Source of the DNA: Ptiloglossa arizonensis
Taxonomy: Eukaryota > Arthropoda > Insecta > Hymenoptera > Colletidae
Assembly: GCF_051014685.1 (NCBI RefSeq)
Contig: NW_027478523.1
Coordinates: 930,001 to 994,000, forward strand
Direction of reading: 5' to 3'
Length of the DNA stretch: 64,000 nucleotides
This document shows positions 23,975 through 37,253 of this stretch, piece after piece. The notes beneath the pieces were generated by a model that did no database searches, was not told the origin of the DNA, and worked only from the letters and a program-made list of their open reading frames with translations. A program made the translations under genes and the position numbers. Each line of letters starts with the position of its first letter. Positions within the stretch are counted from its first letter, which is position 1.

Positions 23975-24779
23975 GGACTGGTCAATCCGTTCGCGAGATA
24001 TGGCAGTTTGGAGGTAAGAATCGCTTGAGAAACTCAAAATTTTCGCAGTTCTGATGATCGAAACGAATAACTAGAACGGCCTAGGGGAAAACTACACCTA
24101 CCGTTGTTATCGGACGAGTTTCTACTTTCAGACGCAACAGAAATTTTGCGGATCGGTCAATCGGTTCGCGAGATATGGCAGTTCCGAGATAAGAAACGCT
24201 TGAGAACCTCAAAATTTTCGCAGTTCTGATGCTCGAAACGAGTAACTAGAACGGCCGAGGGGAAAAGTACGCATACCGTTGTAATCGGGCAAGTTTCTAC
24301 TTTCAGATGCAACAGAAATTTTGCGGATTGGTCAATCCGTTCGCGAGATATGGCAGTTTGGAGGTAAGAAACGCTTGAGAAACTCAAAATTTTCGCAGTT
24401 CTGATTCTCGAAACGAATAACTAGAACGGCCTTGGGGAAAAATACACCTACCGTTGTAATCGGGCGAGTTTCTACTTTCAGACGCAACAGAAATTTTGCG
24501 GATTGGTCAATCGGTTCGCGAGATATGGCAGTTTGGAGGTAAGAAACGCTTGAGAAACTCAAAATTTTCGCAGTTCTGATGCTCGAAACGAATAACTAGA
24601 ACGGCCTAGGGTAAAACTACACCTACCGTTGTAATCGGGCGAGTTTCTACTTTCAGATGCAACAGAAATTTTGCGGATTGGTCAATCCGTTCGCTAGATA
24701 TGGCAGTTTGGAGGTAAGAAACGCTTGAGAAACTCAAAATTTTCGCAGTTCTGATGCTCGAAATGAATAACTAGAACGG

Positions 24780-27700
24780 CCTAGGTGAAAACTACACATA
24801 CCGTTGTAATCGGGCGAGTTTCCACTTTCAGATGCAACAGAAATTCTGCGGATTGGTCAATCCGTTCGCGAGATATGGCAGTTTGGATGTAAGAAACGCT
24901 TGAGAAACTCAAAATTTTCGCCGTTCTGATGCTCGAAACGAGTAACTAGTACGGCCTAGGGGAAAGTACGCATACCGTTGTAATCGGGCGAGTTTCTACT
25001 TTCAGATGCAACAGAAATTTTGCGGATTGGTCAATCCGTTCGCGAGATATGGCAGTTTGGAGATAAGAAACGCTTGAGAAACTCAAAATTTTCGCCGTTC
25101 TGATGCTCGAAACGAATAACTAGAACGGCCTAGGGGAAAAGTACGCATACCGATGTAATCGGGCGAGTTTCTACTTTCAGATGCAACAGAAATTTTGCGG
25201 ATTGGTCAATCCGTTCGCGAGATATGACAGTTTGGAGATAAGAAACGCTTGAGAAACTCAAAATTTTCGCAGTCTGATGCTCGAAACGAATAACTAGAAC
25301 GGCCTAGGGGAAAACTAGACATACCGTTGTAATCGGGCGAGTTTCTACTTTCAGATGCAACAGAAATTTTGCGGATTGGTCAATCCGTTCGCGAGATATG
25401 GCAGTTTGGAGGTAAGAAACGCTTGAGAAACTCAAAATTTTCGCAGTTCTGATGCTCGAAACGAATAACTCGAACGGCCTAGGCGAAAACTACACATACC
25501 GTTGTAATCGGGCGAGTTTCTACTTTCAGATGCAACAGAAATTTTGCGGATTGGTCAATCCGTTCGCTAGATATGGCAGTTTGGAAGTAAGAAACGCTTG
25601 AGAAACTCAAAATTTTCGCAGTTCTGATGCTCGAAACGAGTAACTTGAACGGCATAGGGGAAAACTACACCTACCGTTGTAATCGGGCGAGTTTCTACTT
25701 TCAGATGCAACAGAAATTTTGCGGATTGGTCAATCCGTTCGCGAGAAATGGCAGTTTGGAGATAAGAAACGGTTGAGAAACTCAAAATTTTCGCAGTTCT
25801 GATGCTCGAAACGAGTAACTAGGCGGCCTAGGGGAAAATTACACCTACCGTTGTAATCGGGCGCGTTTCTACTTTCAGATGCAACAGAAATTTTGCGGAT
25901 CGGTCATTCCGTTCGCGAGATATGGCAGTTTGGAGGTAAGAAACGCTTGAGAAACTCAAAATTTTCGCAGTTCTGATGCTCGAAACGAGTAACTAGTACG
26001 GCCTAGGGGAAAGTACGCATACCGTTGTAATCGGGCGAGTTTCTACTTTCAGATGCAACAGAAATTTTGCGGATTGTTCAATCCGTTCGCGAGATATGGC
26101 AGTTTGGAGGTAAGAAACGCTTGAGAAACTCAAAATTTTCGCAGTTCTGATGCTCGAAACGAGTAACTTGAACGGCCTAGGGGAAAACTACACCTACCGT
26201 TGTAATCGGGCGAGTTTCTACTTTCAGATGCAACAGAAATTTTGCGGATTGGTCAATCCGCTTGCGAGATGTGGCAGTTTGGAGGTAAGAAACGCTTGAG
26301 AAACTCAAAATTTTCGCAGTTCTGATGCTCGAAATGAATAACTAGAACGGCCTAGGTGAAAACTACACATACCGTTGTAATCGGGCCAGTTTCTACTTTC
26401 AGATGCAACAGAAATTCTGCGGATTGGTCAATCCGTTCGCGAGATATGGCAGTTTGGATGTAAGAAACGCTTGAGAAACTCAAAATTTTCGCCGTTCTGA
26501 TGCTCGAAACGAGTAACTAGTACGGCCTAGGGGAAAGTACGCATACCGTTGTAATCGGGCGAGTTTCTACTTTCAGATGCAACAGAAATTTTGCGGATTG
26601 GTCAATCCGTTTGCGAGATGTGGCAGTTTGGAGGTAAGAAACGCTTGAGAAACTCAAAATTTTCGCAGTTCTGATGCTCGAAACGAATAACTAGAACGGC
26701 CTAGGGGAAAAGTGCGCATACCGTTGTAATCGGGCGAGTTTCTACTTTCAGATGCAACAGAAATTTTGCGGATTGGTCAATCCGTTCGCGAGATATGGCA
26801 GTTTGGAGGTAAGAAACGCTTGAGAAACTCAAAATTTTCGCAGTTCTGATGCTCGAAACGAGTAACTCGAACGGCCTAGGGGAAAACTACACCTACCGTT
26901 GTAATCGGGCGAGATTCTACTTTCAGATGCAACAGAAATTTTGCGGTTTGGTCAATCCGTTTGCGAGATGTGGCAGTTTGGAGGTAAGAAACGCTTGAGA
27001 AACTCAAAATTTTGGCAGTTCTGATGCTCGAAACGAATAACTAGAATGGCCTAGGGGAAAAGTACGCATACCGATGTAATCGGGCGAGTTTCTACTTTCA
27101 GATGCAACAGAAATTTTGCGGATTGGTCAATCCGTTCGCGAGATATGGCAGTTTGGAGATAAGAAACGCTTGAGAAACTCAAAATTTTCGCCGTTCTGAT
27201 GCTCGAAACGAATAACTAGAACGGCCTAGGGGAAAAGTACGCATACCAATGTAATCGGGCGAGTTTCTACTTTCAGATGCAACAGAAATTTTGCGGATTG
27301 GTCAATCCGTTCGCGAGATATGACAGTTTGGAGATAAGAAACGCTTGAGAAACTCAAAATTTTCGCAGTCTGATGCTCGAAACGAATAACTAGAACGGCC
27401 TAGGGGAAAACTAGACATACCGTTGTAATCGGGCGAGTTTCTACTTTCAGATGCAACAGAAATTTTGCGGATTGGTCAATCCGTTCGCGAGATATGGCAG
27501 TTTGGAGGTAAGAAACGCTTGAGAAACTCAAAATTTTCGCAGTTCTGATGCTCGAAACGAGTAACTAGTACGGCCTAGGGGAAAGTACGCATACCGTTGT
27601 AATCGGGCGAGTTTCTACTTTCAGATGCAACAGAAATTTTGCGGATTGGTCAATCCGTTCGCGAGATATGGCAGTTTGGAGACAAGAAACGCTTGAGAAA

Positions 27701-28290
27701 CTCAAAATTTTCGCAGTCTGATGCTCGAAACGAATAACTAGAACGGCCTAGGGGAAAACTACACGTACCGTTGTAATCGGGCGAGTTTCTACTTTCAGAT
27801 GCAACAGAAATTTTGCGGATTGGTCAATCCGTTTGCGAGATGTGGCAGTTTGGAGGTAAGAAACGGTTGAGAAACTCAAAATTTTCACAGTTCTGATGCT
27901 CGAAACGAATAACTAGAACGGCCTAGGGGAAAAGTACGCATACCGATGTAATCGGGCGAGTTTCTACTTTCAGATGCAACAGAAATTTTGCGGATTGGTC
28001 AATCCGTTCGCGAGATATGGCAGTTTGGAGATAAGAAACGCTTGAGAAACTCAAAATTTTCGCAGTTCTGATGCTCGAAACGAATATCTAGAACAGCCTA
28101 GGGGAAAAGTGCGCATACCGATGTAATCGGGCGAGTTTCTACTTTCAGATGCAACAGAAATTTTGCGTATTGGTCAATCCGTTCGCGAGATATGGCAGAT
28201 TGGAGATAAGAAACGCTTGAGAAACTCAAAATTTTCGCCGTTCTGATGCTCGAAACGAATAACTAGAACGGCCTAGGGGAAAAGTACGCA
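24780..28290 (+). repeat. Start of the middle domain, short mixed blocks
   Basis: The GGCCTAGGTGAAAAC unit plus AAATTCTGCGG and TTTTCGCCG units occur at about 24,781 and again at 26,352, with relatives at about 30.0 and 35.3 kb. CAGTCTGATG and GTAACTAGTACGG 174-bp units first become common here. One higher-order segment (27.55-28.2 kb) recurs near 37.9, 39.8, 41.7 and 52.7 kb. Confidence 0.65.
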
Positions 28291-31200
28291 TACCGATGTA
28301 ATCGGGCGAGTTTCTACTTTCAGATGCAACAGAAATATTGCGGATTGGTCACTCCGTTCGCGAGATATGGCAGTTTGGAGGTAAGAAACGCTCGAGAAAC
28401 TCAAAATTTTCGCAGTTCTGATGCTCGAAACGAATAATTAGAACGGCCTAGGGGAAAAGTGCGCATACCGTTGTAATCGGGCGGGTTTCTACTTTCAGAA
28501 GCAACAGAAATTTTGCGGATTGGTCAATCCGTTCGCGAGATATGGCAGTTTGGAGGTAAGAAACGCTTGAGAAACTCAAAATTTTCGCAGTTCTGATGCT
28601 CGAAACGAATAATTAAAACGGCCTAGGGGAAAAGTGCGCATACCGTTGTAATCGGGCGAGTTTATACTTTCAGAAGCAACAGAAATTTTGCGGATTGGTC
28701 AATCCGTTCGCGAGATATGGCAGTTTGGAGGTAAGAAACGCTTGAGAAACTCAAAATTTTCGCAGTTCTGATGCTCGAAATGAATAACTGGAACGGCCTA
28801 GGGGAAAAGTGCGCAAACCGTTGTAATCGGGCGAGTTTCTACTTTCAGATGCAACAGAAATTATGCGGATTGATCAATCCGTTCGCGAGATATGGCAGTT
28901 TGCAGATAAGAAACGCTTGAGAAACTCAAAATTTTCGCAGTTCTGATGCTCGAAACGAATAACTAGAACGGCCTAGGGGAAAAGTGCGCATACCGTTGTA
29001 ATCGGGCGAGTTTCTACTTTCAGATGCAACAGAAATTTTGCGGATTGATCAATCCGTTCGCGAGATATGGCAGTTTGCAGATAAGAAACGCTTGAGAAAC
29101 TAAAAATTTTCGCAGTTCTGATGCTCGAAACGAATAACTAGAACGGCCTAGGGGAAAATTACACCTACCGTTGTAATCGGGCGAGTTTCTACTTTCAGAT
29201 GCAACAGAAATTTTGCGGATTGGTCAATCCGTTTGCGAGATGTGGCAGTTTGGAGTTAAGAAACGCTTGAGAAACTCAAAATTTTCACAGTTCTGATGCT
29301 CGAAACGAATAACTAGAACGGCCTAGGGGAAAAGTACGCATACCGATGTAATCGGGCGAGTTTCTACTTTCAGATGCAACAGAAATTTTGCGGATTGGTC
29401 ACTCCGTTCGCGAGATATGGCAGTTTGGAGGTAAGAAACGCTCGAGAAACTCAAAATTTTCGCAGTTCTGATGCTCGAAACGAATAAGTAGAACGGCCTA
29501 GGGGAAAAGTGCGCATACCGTTGTAATCGGGCGAGCTTCTACTTTCAGAAGCAACAGAAATTTTGCGGATTGGTCAATCCGTTCGCGAGATATGGCAGTT
29601 TGGAGGTAAGAAACGCTTGAGAAACTCAAAATTTTCGCAGTTCTGATGCTCGAAACGAATAATTAAAACGGCCTAGGGGAAAAGTGCGCATACCGTTGTA
29701 ATCGGGCGAGTTTCTACTTTCAGAAGCAACAGAAATTCTGCGGATTGGTCAATCCGTTCGCGAGATATGGCAGTTTGGATGTAAGAAACGCTTGAGAAAC
29801 TCAAAATTTTCGCCGTTCTGATGCTCGAAACGAGTAACTAGTACGGCCTAGGGGAAAGTACGCATACCGTTGTAATCGGGCGAGTTTCTACTTTCAGATG
29901 CAACAGAAATTTTGCGGATTGGTCAATCCGTTTGCGAGATGTGGCAGTTTGGAGGTAAGAAACGCTTGAGAAACTCAAAATTTTCGCAGTTCTGATGCTC
30001 GAAATGAATAACTAGAACGGCCTAGGTGAAAACTACACATACCGTTGTAATCGGGCGAGTTTCTACTTTCAGATGCAACAGAAATTCTGCGGATTGGTCA
30101 ATCCGTTCGCGAGATATGGCAGTTTGGATGTAAGAAACGCTTGAGAAACTCAAAATTTTCGCCGTTCTGATGCTCGAAACGAGTAACTAGTACGGCCTAG
30201 GGGAAAGTACGCATACCGTTGTAATCGGGCGAGTTTCTACTTTCAGATGCAACAGAAATTTTGCGGATTGGTCAATCCGTTTGCGAGATGTGGCAGTTTG
30301 GAGGTAAGAAACGCTTGAGAAACTCAAAATTTTCGCAGTTCTGATGCTCGAAACGAGTAACTAGTACGGCCTTGGGGAATGTACGCATACTGTTGTAATC
30401 GGGCGAGTTTCTACTTTCAGATGCTACAGAAATTTTGCGGATTGGTCAATCCGTTCGCGAGATATGACAGTTTGGAGGTAAGAAACGCTTGAGAAACTCA
30501 AAATTTTCGCAGTTCTGATGCTCGAAACGAGTAACTAGGCGGCCTAGGGGAAAATTACACCTACCGTTGTAATCGGGCGAGTTTCTACTTTCAGATGCAA
30601 CAGAAATTTTGCGGATCGGTCATTCCGTTCGCGAGATATGGCAGTTTGGAGGTAAGAAACGCTTGAGAAACTCAAAATTTTCGCAGTTCTGATGCTCGAA
30701 ACGAGTAACTAGTACGGCCTAGGGGAAAGTACGCATACCGTTGTAATCGGGCGAGTTTCTACTTTCAGATGCAACAGAAATTTTGCGGATTGGTCAATCC
30801 GTTCGCGAGATATGGGCGTTTGGAGGTAAGAAACGCTTGAGAAACTCAAAATTTTCGCAGTTCTGATGCTCGAAACGAGTAACTTGAACGGCCTAGGGGA
30901 AAACTACACCTACCGTTGTAATCGGGCGAGTTTCTACTTTCAGATGCAACAGAAATTTTGCGGATTGGTCAATCCGTTTGCGAGATGTGGCAGTTTGGAG
31001 GTAAGAAACGCTTGAGAAACTCAAAATTTTCGCAGTTCTGATGCTCGAAATGAATAACTGGAACGGCCTAGGGGAAAACTACACATACCGTTGTAATCGG
31101 GCGAGTTTCTACTTTCAGATGCAACAGAAATTCTGCGGATTGGTCAATCCGTTCGCGAGATATGGCAGTTTGGATGTAAGAAACGCTTGAGAAACTCAAA

Positions 31201-32010
31201 ATTTTCGCCGTTCTGATGCTCGAAACGAGTAACTAGTACGGCCTAGGGGAAAGTACGCATACCGTTGTAATCGGGCGAGTTTCTACTTTCAGATGCAACA
31301 GAAATTTTGCGGATTGGTCAATCCGTTCGCGAGATATGGCAGTTTGGAGGTAAGAAACGCTTGAGAAACTCAAAATTTTCGCAGTTCTGATGCTCGAAAC
31401 GAGTAACTAGGCGGCCTCGGAGAAGATTACACCTACCGTTGTAATCGGGCGAGTTTCTACTTTCAGATGCAACAGAAATTTTGCGGATTGGTCAATCCGT
31501 TCGCGAGATATGGCAGTTTGGAGGTAAGAAACGCTTGAGAAACTCAAAATTTTCGCAGTTCTGATGCTCGAAACGAGTAACTCGAACGGCCTAGGGGAAA
31601 ACTACACCTACCGTTGTAATCGGGCGAGATTCTACTTTCAGATGCAACAGAAATTTTGCGGATTGGTCAATCCGTTTGCGAGATGTGGCAGTTTGGAGGT
31701 AAGAAACGCTTGAGAAACTCAAAATTTTGGCAGTTCTGATGCTCGAAACGAATAACTAGAATGGCCTAGGGGAAAAGTACGCATACCGATGTAATCGGGC
31801 GAGTTTCTACTTTCAGATGCAACAGAAATGTTGCGGATTGGTCAATCCGTTCGCGAGATATGGCAGTTTGGAGATAAGAAACGCTTGAGAAACTCAAAAT
31901 TTTCGCCGTTCTGATGCTCGAAACGAATAACTAGAACGGCCTAGGGGAAGAGTACGCATACCGATGTAATCGGGCGAGTTTCTACTTTCAGATGCAACAG
32001 AAATTTTGCG
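28291..32010 (+). repeat. About 21-monomer block, copy 1 (offset 5,243-5,244 bp)
   Basis: Matches 33534-37253 through GGTCACTCC, AATAATTAAAACGG, AAATTATGCGG, GAGACTAAAAATTTT-type units, GGAGTTAAG, CTAGTACGG, GGCCTTGGGGAATG, ATGGGCGTTTGG, GAAGATTACACC and GGAAGAGTA. The offset is 30 monomers shortened by several one-base deletions. Confidence 0.9.
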
Positions 32011-33560
32011 GATTGGTCAATCCGTTTGCGAGATGTGGCAGTTTGGAGGTAAGAAACGCTTGAGAAACTCAAAATTTTGGCAGTTCTGATGCTCGAAACG
32101 AATAACTAGAACGGCCTAGGGGAAAAGTACGCATACCGATGTAATCGGGCGAGTTTCTACTTTCAGATGCAACAGAAATTTTGCGGATTGGTCAATCCGT
32201 TCGCGAGATATGGCAGTTTGGAGATAAGAAACGCTTGAGAAACTCAAAATTTTCGCAGTTCTGATGCTCGAAACGAATATCTAGAACAGCCTAGGGGAAA
32301 AGTGCGCATACCGATGTAATCGGGCGAGTTTCTACTTTCAGATGCAACAGAAATTTTGCGTATTGGTCAATCCGTTCGCGAGATATGGCAGATTGGAGAT
32401 AAGAAACGCTTGAGAAACTCAGAATTTTCGCCGTTCTGATGCTCGAAACGAATAACTAGAACGGCCTAGGGGAAAAGTACGCATACCGATGTAATCGGGC
32501 GAGTTTCTACTTTCAGATGCAACAGAAATTTTGCGGATTGGTCACTCCGTTCGCGAGATATGGCAGTTTGGAGGTAAGAAACGCTCGAGAAACTCAAAAT
32601 TTTCGCCGTTCTGATGCTCGAAACGAATAACTAGAACGGCCTAGGGGAAAAGTACGCATACCGATGTAATCGGGCGAGTTTCTACTTTCAGATGCAACAG
32701 AAATTTTGCGGATTGGTCACTCCGTTCGCGAGATATGGCAGTTTGGAGGTAAGAAACGCTTGAGAAACTCAAAATTTTCGCAGTTCTGATGCTCGAAACG
32801 AGTAACTCGAACGGCCTAGGGGAAAACTACACCTACCGTTGTAATCGGGCGAGATTCTACTTTCAGATGCAACAGAAATTTTGCGGATTGGTCAATCCGT
32901 TTGCGAGATGTGGCAGTTTGGAGGTAAGAAACGCTTGAGAAACTCAAAATTTTGGCAGTTCTGATGCTCGAAACGAATAACTAGAATGGCCTAGGGGAAA
33001 AGTACGCATACCGATGTAATCGGGCGAGTTTCTACTTTCAGATGCAACAGAAATTTTGCGGATTGGTCAATCCGTTCGCGAGATATGGCAGTTTGGAGAT
33101 AAGAAACGCTTGAGAAACTCAAAATTTTCGCCGTTCTGATGCTCGAAACGAATAACTAGAACGGCCTAGGGGAAGAGTACGCATACCTATGTAATCGGGC
33201 GAGTTTCTACTTTCAGATGCAACAGAAATTTTGCGGATTGGTCAATCCGTTTGCGAGATGTGGCAGTTTGGAGGTAAGAAACGCTTGAGAAACTCAAAAT
33301 TTTGGCAGTTCTGATGCTCGAAACGAATAACTAGAACGGCCTAGGGGAAAAGTACGCATACCGATGTAATCGGGCGAGTTTCTACTTTCAGATGCAACAG
33401 AAATTTTGCGGATTGGTCAATCCGTTCGCGAGATATGGCAGTTTGGAGATAAGAAACGCTTGAGAAACTCAAAATTTTCGCAGTTCTGATGCTCGAAACG
33501 AATATCTAGAACAGCCTAGGGGAAAAGTGCGCATACCGATGTAATCGGGCGAGTTTCTAC
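31520..33560 (+). repeat. Seven-monomer tandem (1,225 bp), nested between the 30-mer copies
   Basis: GTAACTCGAACGG with GAGATTCTAC, GAATGGCC with TTTTGGCAG, GGAAGAGTACGC and GAATATCTAGAACAGCC occur in this order from about 31,581 and again from 32,806. The copies separate after 32,339 / 33,564, where one has GCGTATTGG and the other GGTCACTCC. Confidence 0.8.
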
Positions 33561-36500
33561 TTTCAGATGCAACAGAAATTTTGCGGATTGGTCACTCCGT
33601 TCGCGAGATATGGCAGTTTGGAGGTAAGAAACGCTCGAGAAACTCAAAATTTTCGCAGTTCTGATGCTCGAAACGAATAATTAGAACGGCCTAGGGGAAA
33701 AGTGCGCATACCGTTGTAATCGGGCGGGTTTCTACTTTCAGAAGCAACAGAAATTTTGCGGATTGGTCAATCCGTTCGCGAGATATGGCAGTTTGGAGGT
33801 AAGAAACGCTTGAGAAACTCAAAATTTTCGCAGTTCTGATGCTCGAAACGAATAATTAAAACGGCCTAGGGGAAAAGTGCGCATACCGTTGTAATCGGGC
33901 GAGTTTATACTTTCAGAAGCAACAGAAATTTTGCGGATTGGTCAATCCGTTCGCGAGATATGGCAGTTTGCAGATAAGAAACGCTTGAGAAACTCAAAAT
34001 TTTCGCAGTTCTGATGCTCGAAACGAATAACTAGAACGGCCTAGGGGAAAAGTGCGCATACCGTTGTAATCGGGCGAGTTTCTACTTTCAGATGCAACAG
34101 AAATTATGCGGATTGATCAATCCGTTCGCGAGATATGGCAGTTTGCAGATAAGAAACGCTTGAGAAACTCAAAATTTTCGCAGTTCTGATGCTCGAAACG
34201 AATAACTAGAACGGCCTAGGGGAAAAGTGCGCATGCCGTTGTAATCGGGTGAGTTTCTACTTTCAGATGCAACAGAAATTTTGCGGATTGATCAATCCGT
34301 TCGCGAGATATGGCAGTTTGCAGATAAGAAACGCTTGAGAAACTAAAAATTTTCGCAGTTCTGATGCTCGAAACGAATAACTAGAACGGCCTAGGGGAAA
34401 ATTACACCTACCGTTGTAATCGGGCGAGTTTCTACTTTCAGATGCAACAGAAATTTTGCGGATTGGTCAATCCGTTTGCGAGATGTGGCAGTTTGGAGTT
34501 AAGAAACGCTTGAGAAACTCAAAATTTTCACAGTTCTGATGCTCGAAACGAATAACTAGAACGGCCTAGGGGAAAAGTACGCATACCGATGTAATCGGGC
34601 GAGTTTCTACTTTCAGATGCAACAGAAATTTTGCGGATTGGTCACTCCGTTCGCGAGATATGGCAGTTTGGAGGTAAGAAACGCTCGAGAAACTCAAAAT
34701 TTTCGCAGTTCTGATGCTCGAAACGAATAATTAGAACGGCCTAGGGGAAAAGTGCGCATACCGTTGTAATCGGGCGAGCTTCTACTTTCAGAAGCAACAG
34801 AAATTTTGCGGATTGGTCAATCCGTTCGCGAGATATGGCAGTTTGGAGGTAAGAAACGCTTGAGAAACTCAAAATTTTCGCAGTTCTGATGCTCGAAACG
34901 AATAATTAAAACGGCCTAGGGGAAAAGTGCGCATACCGTTGTAATCGGGCGAGTTTCTACTTTCAGAAGCAACAGAAATTCTGCGGATTGGTCAATCCGT
35001 TCGCGAGATATGGCAGTTTGGATGTAAGAAACGCTTGAGAAACTCAAAATTTTCGCCGTTCTGATGCTCGAAACGAGTAACTAGTACGGCCTAGGGGAAA
35101 GTACGCATACCGTTGTAATCGGGCGAGTTTCTACTTTCAGATGCAACAGAAATTTTGCGGATTGGTCAATCCGTTTGCGAGATGTGGCAGTTTGGAGGTA
35201 AGAAACGCTTGAGAAACTCAAAATTTTCGCAGTTCTGATGCTCGAAATGAATAACTAGAACGGCCTAGGTGAAAACTACACATACCGTTGTAATCGGGCG
35301 AGTTTCTACTTTCAGATGCAACAGAAATTCTGCGGATTGGTCAATCCGTTCGCGAGATATGGCAGTTTGGATGTAAGAAACGCTTGAGAAACTCAAAATT
35401 TTCGCCGTTCTGATGCTCGAAACGAGTAACTAGTACGGCCTAGGGGAAAGTACGCATACCGTTGTAATCGGGCGAGTTTCTACTTTCAGATGCAACAGAA
35501 ATTTTGCGGATTGGTCAATCCGTTTGCGAGATGTGGCAGTTTGGAGGTAAGAAACGCTTGAGAAACTCAAAATTTTCGCAGTTCTGATGCTCGAAACGAG
35601 TAACTAGTACGGCCTTGGGGAATGTACGCATACCGTTGTAATCGGGCGAGTTTCTACTTTCAGATGCTACAGAAATTTTGCGGATTGGTCAATCCGTTCG
35701 CGAGATATGACAGTTTGGAGGTAAGAAACGCTTGAGAAACTCAAAATTTTCGCAGTTCTGATGCTCGAAACGAGTAACTAGGCGGCCTAGGGGAAAATTA
35801 CACCTACCGTTGTAATCGGGCGAGTTTCTACTTTCAGATGCAACAGAAATTTTGCGGATCGGTCATTCCGTTCGCGAGATATGGCAGTTTGGAGGTAAGA
35901 AACGCTTGAGAAACTCAAAATTTTCGCAGTTCTGATGCTCGAAACGAGTAACTAGTACGGCCTAGGGGAAAGTACGCATACCGTTGTAATCGGGCGAGTT
36001 TCTACTTTCAGATGCAACAGAAATTTTGCGGATTGGTCAATCCGTTCGCGAGATATGGGCGTTTGGAGGTAAGAAACGCTTGAGAAACTCAAAATTTTCG
36101 CAGTTCTGATGCTCGAAACGAGTAACTTGAACGGCCTAGGGGAAAACTACACCTACCGTTGTAATCGGGCGAGTTTCTACTTTCAGATGCAACAGAAATT
36201 TTGCGGATTGGTCAATCCGTTTGCGAGATGTGGCAGTTTGGAGGTAAGAAACGCTTGAGAAACTCAAAATTTTCGCAGTTCTGATGCTCGAAATGAATAA
36301 CTGGAACGGCCTAGGGGAAAACTACACATACCGTTGTAATCGGGCGAGTTTCTACTTTCAGATGCAACAGAAATTCTGCGGATTGGTCAATCCGTTCGCG
36401 AGATATGGCAGTTTGGATGTAAGAAACGCTTGAGAAACTCAAAATTTTCGCCGTTCTGATGCTCGAAACGAGTAACTAGTACGGCCTAGGGGAAAGTACG

Positions 36501-37253
36501 CATACCGTTGTAATCGGGCGAGTTTCTACTTTCAGATGCAACAGAAATTTTGCGGATTGGTCAATCCGTTCGCGAGATATGGCAGTTTGGAGGTAAGAAA
36601 CGCTTGAGAAACTCAAAATTTTCGCAGTTCTGATGCTCGAAACGAGTAACTAGGCGGCCTAGGAGAAGATTACACCTACCGTTGTAATCGGGCGAGTTTC
36701 TACTTTCAGATGCAACAGAAATTTTGCGGATTGGTCAATCCGTTCGCGAGATATGGCAGTTTGGAGGTAAGAAACGCTTGAGAAACTCAAAATTTTCGCA
36801 GTTCTGATTTCTCGAAACGAGTAACTCGAACGGCCTAGGGGAAAACTACACCTACCGTTGTAATCGGGCGAGATTCTACTTTCAGATGCAACAGAAATTT
36901 TGCGGATTGGTCAATCCGTTTGCGAGATGTGGCAGTTTGGAGGTAAGAAACGCTTGAGAAACTCAAAATTTTGGCAGTTCTGATGCTCGAAACGAATAAC
37001 TAGAATGGCCTAGGGGAAAAGTACGCATACCGATGTAATCGGGCGAGTTTCTACTTTCAGATGCAACAGAAATTTTGCGGATTGGTCAATCCGTTCGCGA
37101 GATATGGCAGTTTGGAGATAAGAAACGCTTGAGAAACTCAAAATTTTCGCCGTTCTGATGCTCGAAACGAATAACTAGAACGGCCTAGGGGAAGAGTATG
37201 CATACCGATGTAATCGGGCGAGTTTCTACTTTCAGATGCAACAGAAATTTTGC
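33534..37253 (+). repeat. About 21-monomer block, copy 2 (offset 5,243-5,244 bp)
   Basis: Partner of the block at 28291. A one-base insertion (CTGATTTCTCG, about 36,806) moves the offset to 5,244. One monomer near 33.95-34.05 kb differs as a patch: it has TTTGCAGATAAG and GCGCATACC where copy 1 has TTTGGAGGTAAG and GCGCAAACC. Confidence 0.9.

Larger units (their letters stand above)
1..24780 (+). repeat. Left array domain (variant family A)
   Basis: Units here are marked by TTCGCTAGATA, TTCCGAGATAAG, GATTGATCAATCC, GAGAAGCTCGAATACC and GAGAAGTACCCATACC. Length is tightly kept: after 135 units the grid has drifted by only about -1 bp, because rare 174-bp units (for example near 1,500, 3,249, 7,274 and 9,023) are balanced by 176-bp units (GATCGGGAGAATCC). 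Turnover is by block duplication rather than one regular higher-order period. The right edge is a gradual mix of variants between about 24.7 and 25.3 kb. Confidence 0.7.

Noticed and set aside
36801..36815. CTGATTTCTCG one-base insertion as a possible element boundary
   Set aside because: Only a single added base in a unit that otherwise matches its partner at 31,561. Nothing is inserted.
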